A stretch of DNA of 64,000 nucleotides, from contig AP026546.1 in NCBI GenBank assembly GCA_026075535.2, positions 9,858,001 to 9,922,000 of the forward strand. Reading direction: 5' to 3'. This stretch comes from Tricholoma matsutake. Its lineage: Eukaryota > Basidiomycota > Agaricomycetes > Agaricales > Tricholomataceae. Position 1 is the stretch's first letter. Every line of letters starts with the position of its first letter. A program made the position numbers and the translations under genes. Below, piece by piece: positions 42,815 through 54,172 of this stretch. A model generated the notes under the pieces. The model saw only the letters and a list, made by a program, of their open reading frames with translations, did not search any database and was not told the DNA's origin.

Positions 42815-43287
42815 CACAATGCCAGTTAGAGTGTCAGTTGAGAGCTTGGTTGGACATGAATGCATAGCTCACCTCAATAGCGTTCAATAATTCAAGGCTT
42901 CCGGGTAGTTGAGAATGATATTGATTTGGTTAAGTTGTGGTAAATTGGCTGAAATGAAGCCAGTGCCTGCGCTGGAGCCTGGAGCCTGGAGCCTGGAGCC
43001 TGGAGCCTGGATTACTGAGTGTTTGGAGATCCCCTGTAGAACCTAACCCACGCTGGCTTTTTATGATTTTCACATATGCCTATCCCTATCTGTGCTAAGT
43101 GCACATTGTCAGTTGAAACTCAAAGGACATCATGACGATTTGGTGAGTACATACCACGTCATTACAGGAACTCCGACTTTCCACTGAAACTTGAGTACCT
43201 TGAGTTAATGCATCCGGTGAAACAGTAAGACATCGTTTGGTGCTGTTCTGGCCCGGCTTGGCGGCTTTGGCTTGGCTTGACTCGGTG
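42815..43287. repeat. Direct repeat, copy 2 (partner 41,336-41,756)
   Basis: See copy 1. This copy carries a 7-bp minisatellite expansion (42,966-43,012) and an insertion around 43,100-43,145. Confidence 0.75.
42966..43012. repeat. 7-bp minisatellite, gagcctg units
   Basis: Five tandem gagcctg units stand where the partner repeat at about 41,498 has one, a clear expansion in one copy. Confidence 0.85.
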
Positions 43288-43886
43288 GCTTCATAACTAT
43301 TTCCAAGTGGATCTGGAATACTTTATTCCAGATTTTTTGGGGAAAAGAGCCGACAACTTATTTTTTGGCCTCTTTGAGTGTTTGTAGTCCGTCAAGAATT
43401 GACATGAGACCTACAATAAAAGTGCAGCAACAACGGTCGTGTCAAAGAGATGATCAACCCAAGACAAGCTGCTCTGTTTTCAATAACTATTACTTGTACT
43501 CTAGACACACAAGCTAGCATTACATTCGAAGGCTACCAGTGATGCATGCACAGACGTTAGTAAACTGGGAGACACATCAGCAATCTGTCAATTTAGTTTC
43601 CAGTTTCCAGTGGTTTTTTGGTTTTTTGGTTTTTTGGGAAACCTTGAAAACCAGAAACCTGGAAACCTTGAAAGAGTCTCTAAGAAAAGCTAGTTTATGC
43701 TAATACTAGTAGCAGATTTAGATAGGCTTCTAGGGTTTCCATTGGTTTCTTAGGTTTTTGGAATACACAGACATGTGAGGTTTCTGGGAAATGGGACCTA
43801 GGTCTCCAAGTCTCCGGGTTTTCTGGTTTTTGTCGGTTTTTGTCAGTTTTCTGGGTTCAGAAACCGGTAAAAACCAAAATGCAGGA
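43288..43886. other. Non-coding, with ggttttt-rich tract
   Basis: Low-complexity T/G-rich words (ggttttttggttttttgg at about 43,614-43,638; ggttttt and tgtcggtttttgtcagtttt near 43,820) dominate. No gene is seen. Confidence 0.5.
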
Positions 43887-44128
43887 TTACTGATGCAGTC
43901 CTAGGAAGGTTGGTAGTATAGCATTGATTTTCTGCCAATATTTAAGGAAGCTGGCCCATGACTTCCATTGACCCTGAGCTGTGACAATGTCTGGACTAAT
44001 TCCCTGTAGAAGCAACTCTGTTGTGTTGCCAATCTGAAAGGAGTGCCCTAATACAGACTCCAGTCCAACCCACCCCCAAATTTCATTGCATGCATTCAGC
44101 ATATTGTCCTGAGCCCAAGCTTCCCAGC
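43887..44128 (-). pseudogene. Tyrosine recombinase, C-terminal catalytic part
   Basis: The minus-strand frame reads MLNACNEIWGWVGLESVLGH, SFQIGNTTELLLQGISPDIV, then AQGQWKSWASFLKYW. Basidiomycete tyrosine recombinases have GHSFRIGGTTELLL-like and GRWKS...F..YW-like motifs here. Both conserved arginines are Gln in this copy (FQIG, GQW), which is expected to abolish catalysis; the final Tyr is kept. The piece is the end of a gene whose other parts lie at 50,187-50,374 and 54,316-54,855, separated by two retroelements. Confidence 0.65.
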
Positions 44129-44530
44129 TGTTAGGGCAACACCCACTATCTGCTAGCTAAGACTGTGCAGGTTCTCTCTACAAGAAGGGGGCATGACACA
44201 CACACATGATGGGGAAATCAATGGTTTTGATGTGATGGGTTATTAATAGATGAGTTTGTTGAGAAAGGCATTTCACACCACAAGTGTAGGTGGAATACCT
44301 AAGAGAACACAACTGGGGTCCCCTAGGTGTATATTTAGGGTTTATATACTATGTTACATATATTGTACATTGTTGTTACCGATGCACTCGTACATGCACA
44401 TACATATTGATGCATGCAAAATAAAATTCTCATGCTATCAAAGTGTAGCATAATTTGGCATCATTGGGCATAATTCGACATAGTAAAATAAAAATGAAAA
44501 TTTATTAGGTAATGGGGCAGTTTCCTAATA
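44129..44530 (-). repeat. 3' LTR of gypsy copy C
   Basis: Starts TGTTAGGGCAAC and ends TTTCCTAATA (CTAACA with one change) on the plus strand. 402 bp, same family as the copy A LTRs. Confidence 0.88.
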
Positions 44531-44544
44531 TTACCCCCCTTTTA
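44531..44544 (-). promoter_or_regulatory. Polypurine tract of gypsy copy C
   Basis: On the minus strand TAAAAGGGGGGTAA abuts the 3' LTR, identical in type to that of copy A. Confidence 0.7.
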
Positions 44545-47500
44545 TGCCTCGACTTCCAGGCAAGAAAATATTGCATCTGTCCCCTCTGTGAAAATTTGGT
44601 AAGGCCAGAATTTCATCCCCTCATACACCATTCTTGCAATGTGATGTGGAGCATTCAGATTATGTTTAAAGAATTGGGCAATTGTGTTATGCACTCTTAC
44701 AATTCTCTTTGGGCTCCCATGAATTATTTTTGTTGGTATAGTTTTCCACTTTATTAAGAACTCCAATTTGTTCTGTCAAAGACATGAGTCTAGAATTTTG
44801 TCAACTATGTATTCTGGAGCACCTTCTACTATTATTGGAGGTTGCAGAGTAGTTTGTTAGCCAGGAATAGTGGGCAGGTGGTAAGGGCATAGGCAGGATT
44901 CATTAATCTTGGGATCAATCTTGAATGATCAGGGTAATTTTAGCACTACCACATTAGGCGAGATCACTTTAGAGATCGCACATGGGCCAACTTGTTTCTC
45001 CATAAGTTTCCTTGAAGGTCGTGGAATATTCAGGTCCTTGGTGCTTGGCCATACCAAGTCACCAACTTTGTACTCTGGAGTGCACGCTTGAGTACAATCC
45101 ATGTGTTGCATCATGGCATCATGTGCTTTCTTCAATGCCGCCTCCACTTCCTCTTGTACCTTTTGCATCTTAGATACAAAGTCTTCTACCAACTGTACTT
45201 TGACTTCCCTTCTGGGTTCTACTCCCATGCGAGGATGATACCCATAATTCACAAAAAAGGGGGACATATGAGTAGCTGAATGGAATTTGTTATTGTGGGA
45301 AAATTCAGCAATTGCCAGCCATTTGGGCCAGTCAGTTTGTTGGTAGTTGCCAAACATATGTAGGTACTGCTTCAACTCCTGATTCATTCTTTCTGTCTGC
45401 CCATCAGTCTGTGGGTGATATGCCATAGATAATTTAGTTTGAATTCCCAATATGTTGTTCAGTTCTTGCATAAACATGGAAGCAATTTGTGGTCCACGGT
45501 TGGAGATAAAAGTATCAGGTAATCCATGTAATTGCCATACCTGATTTAGATAGAGGTGTGCCAAGCCCAATGATGAGGTTTCTGTAGTAGTAGGAATAAT
45601 ATGGACCTCCTTTGTGAAGTGGTCACATACTATGAATATTGCATTGTACCCTTGAGCCTCAGGTAATTCAGTAATAAAATCCACAGATATATCTCACCAC
45701 GGCACTTTAGGTGTAGGGTTCAGCAACAATTTTCCTGCAGGTTTCTCTGGAAATTTCTTCCCCCTCATGCACATATCACTTCCATCCACATACCCCAACA
45801 CATACTTCAAAATTCCAGGCCACCAATAATTTCTCATTACTAATTCCAACGTCTTCCATCTTCCTGGGTGTCCAGGAGTCAGCATATTATGATGTAACCA
45901 GACGATCTCCCTTCGCAAATCCTGATCCTTCGGTACATACACCTTTCCTTGAAATAACACCAACCCTTGTTCCTCAGCCCATTCATCTCCTTTAATATTA
46001 CCTTTCTTCTCTCCCTTCAGAGCTTTCATGGCTTCTACTACTTCATCATCCATTTCTGAACATTGTCTAATCTTAGACAACATTTCCATTTCTGAGCTAT
46101 CTATTAATAGATGCCCTTGATGCATAGCGCAAATGCGAAAGTATTCGGGTTTGAGTAAGGTAACATTCTTATTGTCCTCCTCCACCCCCCTTTTGTGATC
46201 AATGTGTCTGGATAATGCATCTGCTTTCCTCATTAAGCTTCCTGCCTTGTGGACTAAGTGAAAATTGAAATGTGATAGGAATAGTGCCCAATGCACTTGC
46301 CAGCAACTAAGCTTTTTAGCAGACATGAAGTATTGAAGATTTTGATAATCTGTCCAGATCTCAATCTGATGCATACATCCTTCCAAATAATGCCTCCACA
46401 CCTCCAATGCTCATATTATCCCCGACATCTCTTTGTCATGCACATCATAATTCCTTTCCACATCATTCAACCCTTGGGACAAATATGCACAAGGATGTCA
46501 TTTGTCATCTTTGCACAGCATTGATAATACTGCTCCAGTAGCAAAGTTGGATGCATCTGATTCCACTCATAAGGGATGCATGAAATCTACTGTGGCTAAT
46601 ATTGGTCCCTCCACAAACTTCCTCTTCAACTCCTCAAACACTGTCTTCTGCTGTTCTCCCCACCTCCACACCACTCCCCTTTGCAGGTTATGTAAGGGTG
46701 CAGCAATTTTGGAAAAATTATGCACAAAGTGATGATCATAGTTTGTGAGTCCCAAGAAGGCTTGAACCTCCTTGACATGGGTGGGTGCAGGCCAATCCAT
46801 GATTGCCTGTACCTTGATTGGATCCATTTTGATCCCGTCAGGGCCAATCAATAATCCTAGGAACTCGATCTTGCTTGCCCCAAACACACACTTCTCCAGT
46901 TTCAGAAATAGATCATTCTCCGCTAACCTCCATAGCACCTCCTGCACTATCGCCTCATGATTTTCTTCATCCTCCATGAATATCAGAAGGTTGTCAATAA
47001 ATATTATTACCACGCCTTTGTCTATTACATCCTTGAAAATGTCATTCATCATATTTTGGAAAGTCGGGGACTATTAGTCATCCCAAAAAACATGACAAGT
47101 GGCTCAAAGAATCCTTGATGCATGGCAAATGCTGCCTTCCACTCATCTCCTTTCTTTATTTGTACATTATTGTATCCCCATTGTAAATCCAATTTTGTAA
47201 AGACTTTGGCTTTTCCCACTTTGTCAATCATTTCTGAGATCAACAGCAGGGGGTATGCATTCTTCACTGTCCACTCATTCAGATACCTATAATCTGTACA
47301 CATCCTCTTCCTCTGATCTTTCTTTGGTATGAAGAATATTGGTGATGTCTGTGGTGATTTCGAAGGTTGTATGTATTCTTTGTGCAATTGCTCCTTCAGG
47401 AATGCATCCACTTCTTGTTCCATTGGAGATAATGGATATACCTTTGACTTCTTCAGCACAAACCCTGGCTTCATCTCAATCACATGATCCCATGGCTTCC

Positions 47501-48355
47501 ACACCAGCATTCACTCAGACTCCTTCTTCTGACACACTGAGAGATATTCATGATACACTTTTGGCACCCACTCCTCCACTGGCTTCTCCACATTCACAAT
47601 ATTCTTGTCCCATGACTGTCCTCCACAAATTGCTCTAAAGGTTTGCATCTGCTCTTCTTTCTTGATCATGATCAGAACTTCCCCATTTCACATTTCCTCA
47701 TCCTCCACTTCCTCCATCATAACAGAATACTTCCTTGGACGTTCCTTTTCTCTCTTTTTCCTTTTTCCCTTCCTCATCTTCCTCCTATACACATTACATT
47801 CCTTAGGACAATGAGTCATGAGTACTTTCCCAGTATTCCAATCAATTTTGGGATTATGCTTCCATAACCATGGACATCCTATTATTAGATTGGTTTTCCC
47901 AAGATTGCGCACTTCAAATATGGCTCTTCCTGATGCTCCTGATACTTTAGTACCATAGTCTCCTCCTCCTTAATAGTTCCTCCATGATTGACTGTTCCAT
48001 CAATATTGTACACCATTATGGGTTGCCCCAGCTTGTGTGTGCTAATACTGTTTCTGGTAGTTAAGGACCAATTGATAAATAATCCTGTAGCACCACTGTC
48101 AAGCAACACTTCCACATCAATCGCTGCATGTGTGTCCACTGTCTTCAGTCCCATAGTCAAGGTGATTTTGGGTTCTATTCGTGCAGAGCAAATGAAGAAT
48201 TTAGGGGTTTTTGGAAAGAATGCTTGGCAATTTTCTTTGTCATGTGATTGACAACAGTTGTACTCCTCATCAATTTCCTCTTCTGGTTTGCTCTGGGTTT
48301 CCTCAGATACTAATACATTATAACGGTTATGGGTCACCAATGGGGAAACCTTCAC
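44542..48355 (-). pseudogene. Pol of gypsy copy C
   Basis: From 48,355 downwards on the minus strand: protease with VLLDSGATGLFINW (about 48,090); RT with [20 protein letters not shown] (about 47,330), [19 protein letters not shown], and FIDN at 46,990-47,001; RNase H region around 46,550-46,330; integrase zinc finger (HHNMLTPGHPGRWK, about 45,890) and core with MDFITELPEAQGYNAIF (45,684), ISNRGPQIASMFMQ (45,500) and [17 protein letters not shown]; chromodomain LEFLIKWKTIPTKIIHGSPK (about 44,760). The integrase segment of 251 codons is longer than in copy A. Frames break at about 47,900, 47,520, 47,060, 46,420, 45,690 and 44,930. Confidence 0.88.
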
Positions 48356-48495
48356 TGGGACTCTTCCACAAAATTCTTCTGCCTGTCTTCATCTGGCTTC
48401 ACTTCCTCAATAGTAGCTCCCCTGATCTTTCTTTTCTGCTTACAATTCCTAGCAATATGTCCTAACTGCCCACAGTTAAAACATTTATGTGGGGC

Positions 48496-49426
48496 TCATC
48501 TCTCCACTTGATCAACCTCCATTGCATCTGGTGCTGCTGACTCCATAACTATGGGTGTCACTGCCATGGCCAGTGGCTGTGCCATCAGAGCTTGCACCTG
48601 AGGCACCTTTCCTTTCTCAGACTTCCCTCCTGATGGCTTTCCAAATTTGCTACTTCCGTACATCAACTTTGACTCCACCTGTTCCTGCTGATATTGCTGG
48701 TCAAGGTGCATCACCCAATTATACCACTCGTCCAACTTCTCTGGCATAGAAGGTAGTTGGTAGATAGACTTGAATAAATAGGGATTTAATCCTGCCTTCA
48801 AAAACTCTACCAATGTGGCTTCTCCCATATCTGTTTGCAAAGCTTCTGCTTTGAACTGCAAAACAAATTCATCCACTGTTAGGGAACCTTGGTGCATGGT
48901 TTTTAATTTGGCATTGGCTGTCACCTTTGGATTAGGGTCCCCAAACTGTGCCTCCAATCTCTCCAGAAACTCCTTGTAAGTTGCAAATGGTTTATTTCCT
49001 GCAGCATTTTGATTAATAGCCTTGTTTCTCCAGACCTTTGCTTCCCCCCCCTGAATGTATGAGAGAGCAAACATAACCCTAGACTCAGCTGTAAAAAACT
49101 CTGGCTTCCTCCCATGGATGTACAATATTATAGAGCTGATAAAAGATTTTGTATTCTCCATGGTACCATCAAAGATTTGCGGGGGCACATACTTAGGTAA
49201 GTGCACTTTTCCATTTCTGGATCTCTCCATCATCTCCTCATCCTGTGACATCCACTCCATCTCCTTCATCTCATCATCTCTATCTCCTGCTGTCTCTGGC
49301 TGTACTTCTGCTTGTCTGGGCTGTGATGCTTTGTGACATTTGCACTGTAAGTGCATCAATCTTTGCCTCTAGCACTGGTGTGGGAATGGGATTAGGGCTG
49401 GGATTAGAAGTTGATGGTTTGGACAT
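48496..49426 (-). pseudogene. Gag of gypsy copy C
   Basis: ATG at 49,426 opens MSKPSTSNPSPNPIPTPVLE as in copy A; a small deletion near 49,340 shifts the frame, after which ASQPRQAEVQPETAGDRDDE continues to the end of the core. A TGA at about 48,499 stands just before the zinc knuckle CFNCGQLGHIARNC (48,490-48,440), where copy A has CGA. The gag core blocks FDGTMENTKSFISSI and LSYIQGGEAKVWRNKA are intact. Confidence 0.85.
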
Positions 49427-49782
49427 AACTGGTAGATCTGTGATGAATCACTTCTTCGGCTAGGGTGCCTGATCTTGGAGTTATCACTGAATTTGGCTTG
49501 TAACTAAAATAGTCATCTGAATAGAGTAATGTAAATCATAACTAAACCAGATCCAATTGGTTGTCTGATTGCAGCTGTCCTAATGATGAGCACTGCCTCT
49601 TGTTCACTGGCAGTCGCAATGTAAGGTGAGGCCTGGCATTGGCTTACAAAAGAAAAGGTGGTTTAGGTATATACAAGTACTTCCAGCTCATGCCAAAAGG
49701 ATGAGTAATCAGACGTGGCATGGTGAAACAATGACATATGTGCAAGTAAGAGAAGGTGCACTGATATAGAGAGTTGTGTTCT

Positions 49783-49794
49783 TCTGTTAGGGTG
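49783..49794 (-). promoter_or_regulatory. Self-priming site of gypsy copy C
   Basis: On the minus strand GAAGAACACAAC follows the 5' LTR, identical to copy A. Confidence 0.6.
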
Positions 49795-50186
49795 ACACCC
49801 ACTATCTGCTAGCTAAGACCATGTGGGTTCTCTCTACAAGAAGGGAGTGGGATGTGCACACATGATGGGGGAATTGATGGTTTTGATGTGAGGGGTTATT
49901 AATAGATAGGTTGGTTGAGAAAGGTGTTTCACACCACAAGTGTAGGTGGAATACCTAAGAGAACACAACTGGGGTCCCTTAGGTGTGTATTTCAGGTTTA
50001 TATACTATGTTACATATATTGTACATTGTTGTTACCAACACACACATATATGCATGTACATCTTGATGCATGTGAAATAAAATTCTCATGCTATCAAAGT
50101 GTAGCATAATTCAGCATCATTGGGTGTAATTCGACATAGTAAAATAAAAATGAAATTTTATTAGGTAATGGGGCAGTTTCCTAACA
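49795..50186 (-). repeat. 5' LTR of gypsy copy C
   Basis: About 392 bp, TGTTAGGGTGAC...TTTCCTAACA on the plus strand; partner of 44,129-44,530. Confidence 0.88.
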
Positions 50187-50374
50187 CCAGCTGCCATCTC
50201 CTGTGGTATATGCAAACAGTGGTGCCTTGTCAGGTACAGATGCATTAACCATTTGCTGCCAAGTGGATGATTGTGTAGGATTGCTGAAATCCTCCCAAGA
50301 TGTGAGGACAATGTCTGTGCCTTGAAATCCAGTAGTTTTGGACCAAGGGATGTGAAATACTGTGTATGGCACAT
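50187..50374 (-). pseudogene. Tyrosine recombinase, middle part
   Basis: Minus-strand frame: VPYTVFHIPWSKTTGFQGTD, IVLTSWEDFSNPTQSS and NASVPDKAPLFAYTTGDGSW, the central region of the recombinase between the box I Arg and the HxxR box. It is bounded on the right by the short-LTR element (50,375) and on the left by gypsy copy C; the codons at the CCAGC duplication join it to 44,128. Confidence 0.65.
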
Positions 50375-50517
50375 TGGAGTAGGGTGTCTGGGCACCTACT
50401 CCAGTAGTCATGTGATCACATAGCCAGTAGCCACCTGCATGTACATAGTCACATCATGCTTAGGCTATCACTATCATATCCACCACTCTGCTATAAGAGA
50501 CAGATCTGCCATCTCCA
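50375..50517 (+). repeat. Left 143-bp LTR of the short-LTR element
   Basis: Near-identical to 54,173-54,315, with about eight differences by eye, mostly transitions. Confidence 0.85.
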
Positions 50518-50683
50518 TCTTGGTGATGAGTGTGTGATTCGATCCACGCTGTTCTCAGTCTACTCTCTGCAGTCTCCATCTTTGCTTAGTTTCTCATTCT
50601 CATTTTGTCACTTGTCTGCTCTTGTCACCAGCCTTAAACTGCAATACCAGTCTAATTTCCAGCTTCACTATTTGTCTACTACC

Positions 50684-51654
50684 ATGCCTGGACCTGGGAA
50701 CTCTTGAACCTCCACTCTAAGCACTTTTGCTGAAATTGGCTGCTTCTGCAACCCCGTAACAACCACACCAACAGCCGTCATATGTAATGCCTTACTACAG
50801 AGTGTTATACAAGAGCTCTTGAAAAACACAAGAACCAATGCCTTTGATGCAGAAAGGACTGAAGGCTATGACAAAGCAAGATATCTGACTAATGATGATG
50901 AAGAAAAAGCACAAGATGCTGCACTTGAAGAAGGGAAGAAGCTGGGTAGAAAGGAGGAGCTCAAGAATAAGAAAAACATGGAGGAACGGGCTTACAAAAA
51001 TGGTTGGAGAGATGGCCATGGAACTGGACTCGATGAAGGGAAGGAAGAATGGGAGGTGACAGGCAAGCTCCTGTATGAGAAAGGGAAGACAAATGGACAC
51101 CTGGAGAAAGGGAGAACTGGGTGACCAACCATGGGGAGGGCCTCTGCATCTCCCTGGAGGTAATGATGCCCCAAGTTTGAGCCAGCATCGATGCCAGCAC
51201 CCAGGCAACCCCAAGGACCAATGAAGTAGCCTCCCAGACTGACATTGCCACCACCGTTGACTTCAGCACCCAGACCACACCCCAAACCATGGAAATGGCC
51301 ACACAAACCCTCGTCAAACACCCCAGCACTCCCCCCAACGCTGCCATGTCACCACTGTCAATGCCAGCACAGCCCCCATCAATACTGTCACCATTGTCAA
51401 CAATGACCACAACGATGACTTCCTCTGCCCCAAACCTACCCCCAGCACCTAGAAAATGATGACACATGCTGCCAGACTGACCTACTCCACCCCAGACCAG
51501 CCTACAGCCTCTCGTTTGGCATCCTGAGATGTCCGTTGCCACTGGAACATCACAACTGCCAACATCAACACTACCCACTACAACTGCTTCTGAAACAGCA
51601 TCTAGGGCCTTGTCAAGTACCCAGATGACTGCCACAGCTGCAGGTAGCCCTAAA
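50684..51654 (+). pseudogene. Short-LTR element protein, N-terminal and middle part
   Basis: ATG at 50,684 opens MPGPGNS, then a TGA, then the same frame runs on through NALLQSVIQELLKNTRTNAF and a Gly/Lys/Glu-rich region (DGHGTGLDEGKEEWEVTGKL, ALEEGKKLGRKEELKNKKN) that resembles imperfect coiled-coil or Gly-spaced repeats. After a stop near 51,122, other frames give Thr/Pro-rich sequence (EVASQTDIATTVDFSTQTTP). No enzymatic domain is seen. The C-terminal part follows at 53,217-54,050. Function unknown. Confidence 0.45.
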
Positions 51655-52744
51655 TAAGGTGTGACATGGGTATGGGTAAACCCATGATAATATGGTCACA
51701 GGTATGCACAGTTATGGGTACAGGTCATAAGTTGCTGCACCTGTGCAATACTGCACCCATTTCCACGGTGTTACGGTTATGTGCGGGTATGCCAGTGCTG
51801 ATATTTCAGTCAGGTGAGTGATCATTAGTCCTTGTTGATTACTCATGACACTTCTAATTTTAAACTATAGGACAATTCATGACCACCAACAGCACCCCCA
51901 CCCACCACCAGGAGCAACTGCTCGCAGGGTGGAAACAGGGAGCAAGGATGACTGGTAAGCAACCACAATGGCCACAACACAGCCCAAATGATGCAAATTG
52001 TCATTTGGGCCTATAGTAAGTTCTCTTTTTGTTTTTGTAAACTAACTAATTATGTTTCTTTTTTTTTCAGGTTTGAAACTACTAGTAATGATGGATGACA
52101 ACAGATAATGACACACACACCCAATGGTGCCGTGTCACCTGGGCCTGAATGACGTCTATCGTCATTTGGGCCCTAGGATTTTTTATTATCTTTTGTTCTT
52201 GTTTATTTCTAACTAAATAATATTTTTATTTCACTTTTAGGTTCTAATAGTGAACGATGATGATGAATGACAATGTTGAACAACAATGACAAATGACAAT
52301 GTTGAATGACAATGACAAATGACAACGATGAATGATGATGAACTACAGTCTACAATAATGAATGGCAATGATGTATGACACACCATCCCCCCCCCCAGCC
52401 TCACGAGCAACTGCTCGTGGGGTGGATTGCAGGTGGAATGATGCTGAGAGATGCTGGGGGATGAGGGGGAGGGGAAATGACAAAATGACATGGCCTAAAC
52501 GACACCCATCATTGTTTAGGCCATAGGTATTTTTTTTTCATCGTTTTCAATGATTTTCTCAGTGTAATAATTTATGTAGTATATATATTCATAATAAATT
52601 TGTACAAAACTGAGCAATACCCCCCTAAACCTGGGGGTATTCTGTGGTAACCCATGCACACCCTTAACCATATGTGTGCGGTGTTCACGGGTACAGGTGC
52701 GGGTACCCCAAAAAATACCTGTGGGTTACCCATGTCATGCCCTA
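51655..52744. mobile_element. hAT-like element with tandem intron-like modules
   Basis: The ends are TAAGGTGTGACATGGGTA and the complement of TAGGGCATGACATGGGTA. Flanks are gccctaaa (51,647-51,654) and gccttaaa (52,745-52,752), an 8-bp duplication with one C/T mismatch. The interior contains three successive hairpin and intron-like modules. It has no coding capacity. It is inserted in the short-LTR element. Confidence 0.75.
51981..52560 (+). repeat. Three consecutive hairpin plus intron-like modules
   Basis: Unit 1: hairpin GCCCAAATGAT...CATTTGGGC (51,982-52,010), GTAAGT at 52,016, AAACTAACTAAT, TTTTTCAG ending at 52,070. Unit 2: hairpin GGGCCTGAATGACG...GTCATTTGGGCCC (52,141-52,173), TCTAACTAAAT, CACTTTTAG ending at 52,240, then GTTCTAATAGTGAACGATGA. 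Unit 3: hairpin GGCCTAAACGAC...GTTTAGGCC (52,492-52,526) with degraded splice-like signals. Between units 2 and 3 lies the palindrome TCACGAGCAACTGCTCGTGG (52,401-52,420). Confidence 0.7.
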
Positions 52745-52861
52745 GCCTTAAACAACACACAGAGCCCATCTACAGCCCAGGAAGTGCTGTTATGTGAGAT
52801 TGCATGGATGCATTCATCTGAATGCATCGTACACTTGACAGAACAATTCTGCCAGCCCCCT

Positions 52862-53208
52862 TAGTGTTGCCATGGCTCGAGCCACATTTTTTGCTATCTT
52901 GGGAAATAAATTACATAAAATCACTAAAATATTTGAGGAGCTAGATCCCATCAAAAGCCGAGGGGTCTACTGCCAACTCTAAGCGATCGGAGAAGTGGTT
53001 CCTGAGATATTCCGGTGGCTTTGAAACGGCTCAAGCCAAGCCATTTCAAAGCCACTGGAATATCTCAGGAACCACTTCTCTGATCGCTTAGAGTTGGCAG
53101 TAGACCCCTCGGCTTTTGATGGGATCTAGCTCCTCAAATATTTTAGTGATTTTATGTAATTTATTTCCCAAGATAGCAAAAAATGCGGCTCAAGCTGTGG
53201 CAACACTA
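52862..53208. mobile_element. Near-perfect foldback MITE, 347 bp
   Basis: The whole element is an inverted repeat: TAGTGTTGCCATGGCT at the left end and AGCTGTGGCAACACTA at the right, with arms of about 165 bp that match almost base for base (tctaagcgatcggagaagtgg versus its complement) around a short centre at about 53,030. Such a palindrome can extrude as a long hairpin. A related, shorter copy lies at 17,371-17,603. No matching target duplication was found. Confidence 0.88.
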
Positions 53209-54172
53209 CGGGCCGGGGCCCCCCTCATCAACAACAATCTAGGAGCCTCCACAAACATCCCAGTCCCTCCATGCTTGATCCCCAGACCCCTGTTACACAC
53301 AATGAGCCCACCACAATCCTTCACGCATCAATGCACTCTGCCACATCATTGATGCGTGCTTTGATGATGACTGTGTTTCCTCTGGCTCTGCCATGCTCAG
53401 CATCACCAACCACAGCTCCAGAACAATGGGAAACATCACCAGAAGCACAAGAAAACCCCCAGGCCCTACCCCATCTCTCCTGCTCATCCAAAACCCCGCG
53501 TAAATGTGCTGTCTCATGACTTTTGCCACTCCCTGTGTCTCACACCCCCACCGTGTCACCAACGATGCAATCCACATCTGTGAACACCCCCTATTCACTG
53601 CCTATGCCCCTGTCCCCACTTGTGCACCCCAGCTCACCACAGCACAACCATAAACGAGATGTTTTGCCACCTCCCACATGTTTTGACTGGGCCAATGATG
53701 CTGCATTGTTACCTATTGCCCCCAGCACCCCTGTATGAGACTTCTCTGGTCTGAAGACAGGCTATCGGCAGCCATTTGGAACCCTGCAATGATGAACAAG
53801 ACAACGACAAGCCCCCCTGCAATTTTTTTTGTCTCGAAATATTTTACATCCATCTCTGCCACCTCATGTGTCATCTCAACCTTTTATTACTCATCAACAT
53901 CCTTCTGGTATTGCCCCTGGAAAACCTGTTGTCATCATCCCTTCCAGAACTACTCCTGCTCCTGTTCCAAAGCTAGACTGGGATCAAGACCCCTGGCTTG
54001 CTGACTTGAGTAAGGCCCTTCGGGCATTGGGATGGATACCTCCTTGCTGAGTTTTTCTTTACTTTATTCTTGATACCAACCATAGAATTCTTTTGTCTCT
54101 ATTATTTCTATTGTTTTGATTTTCTTTTTTTCTGTGGTGATGAGGACGTTGCCTTTTTTGGAGGTGGGCAAA
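53209..54172 (+). pseudogene. Short-LTR element protein, C-terminal part
   Basis: Plus-strand frames carry Ser/Pro/Thr-rich sequence (for example SSTRSTRKPPGP-like near 53,450) and end with PAPVPKLDWDQDPWLADLSK and ALRALGWIPPC before a stop at 54,048. The compact end LDWDQDPWLADLSKALRALG looks like a conserved module because it is the only part free of low-complexity sequence. Frame changes occur near 53,740 and 53,830. Followed by a T-rich tail up to the right LTR. Confidence 0.45.

Larger units (their letters stand above)
44129..50186 (-). mobile_element. Chromodomain Ty3/gypsy element, copy C
   Basis: Same family as copy A (9,984-16,170) in opposite orientation. LTRs are 44,129-44,530 and 49,795-50,186; a perfect 5-bp target duplication CCAGC flanks the whole (44,124-44,128; 50,187-50,191). 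Gag, protease, RT, RNase H, integrase and chromodomain are recognisable in order, all with breaks. It splits the tyrosine recombinase gene. Compared with copy A it has a different set of stops, which allows the ancestral codon to be inferred at several sites. Confidence 0.92.

Noticed and set aside
41336..43287. LTRs of a complete retrotransposon
   Set aside because: The enclosed 1.05 kb has no gag, pol, primer-binding site or purine tract, and the repeats lack clear TG/CA ends.
52862..53208. 8-bp target duplication of the foldback element
   Set aside because: agccccct on the left and cgggccgg on the right differ; a similar cccccct lies several bases further right but is not adjacent.
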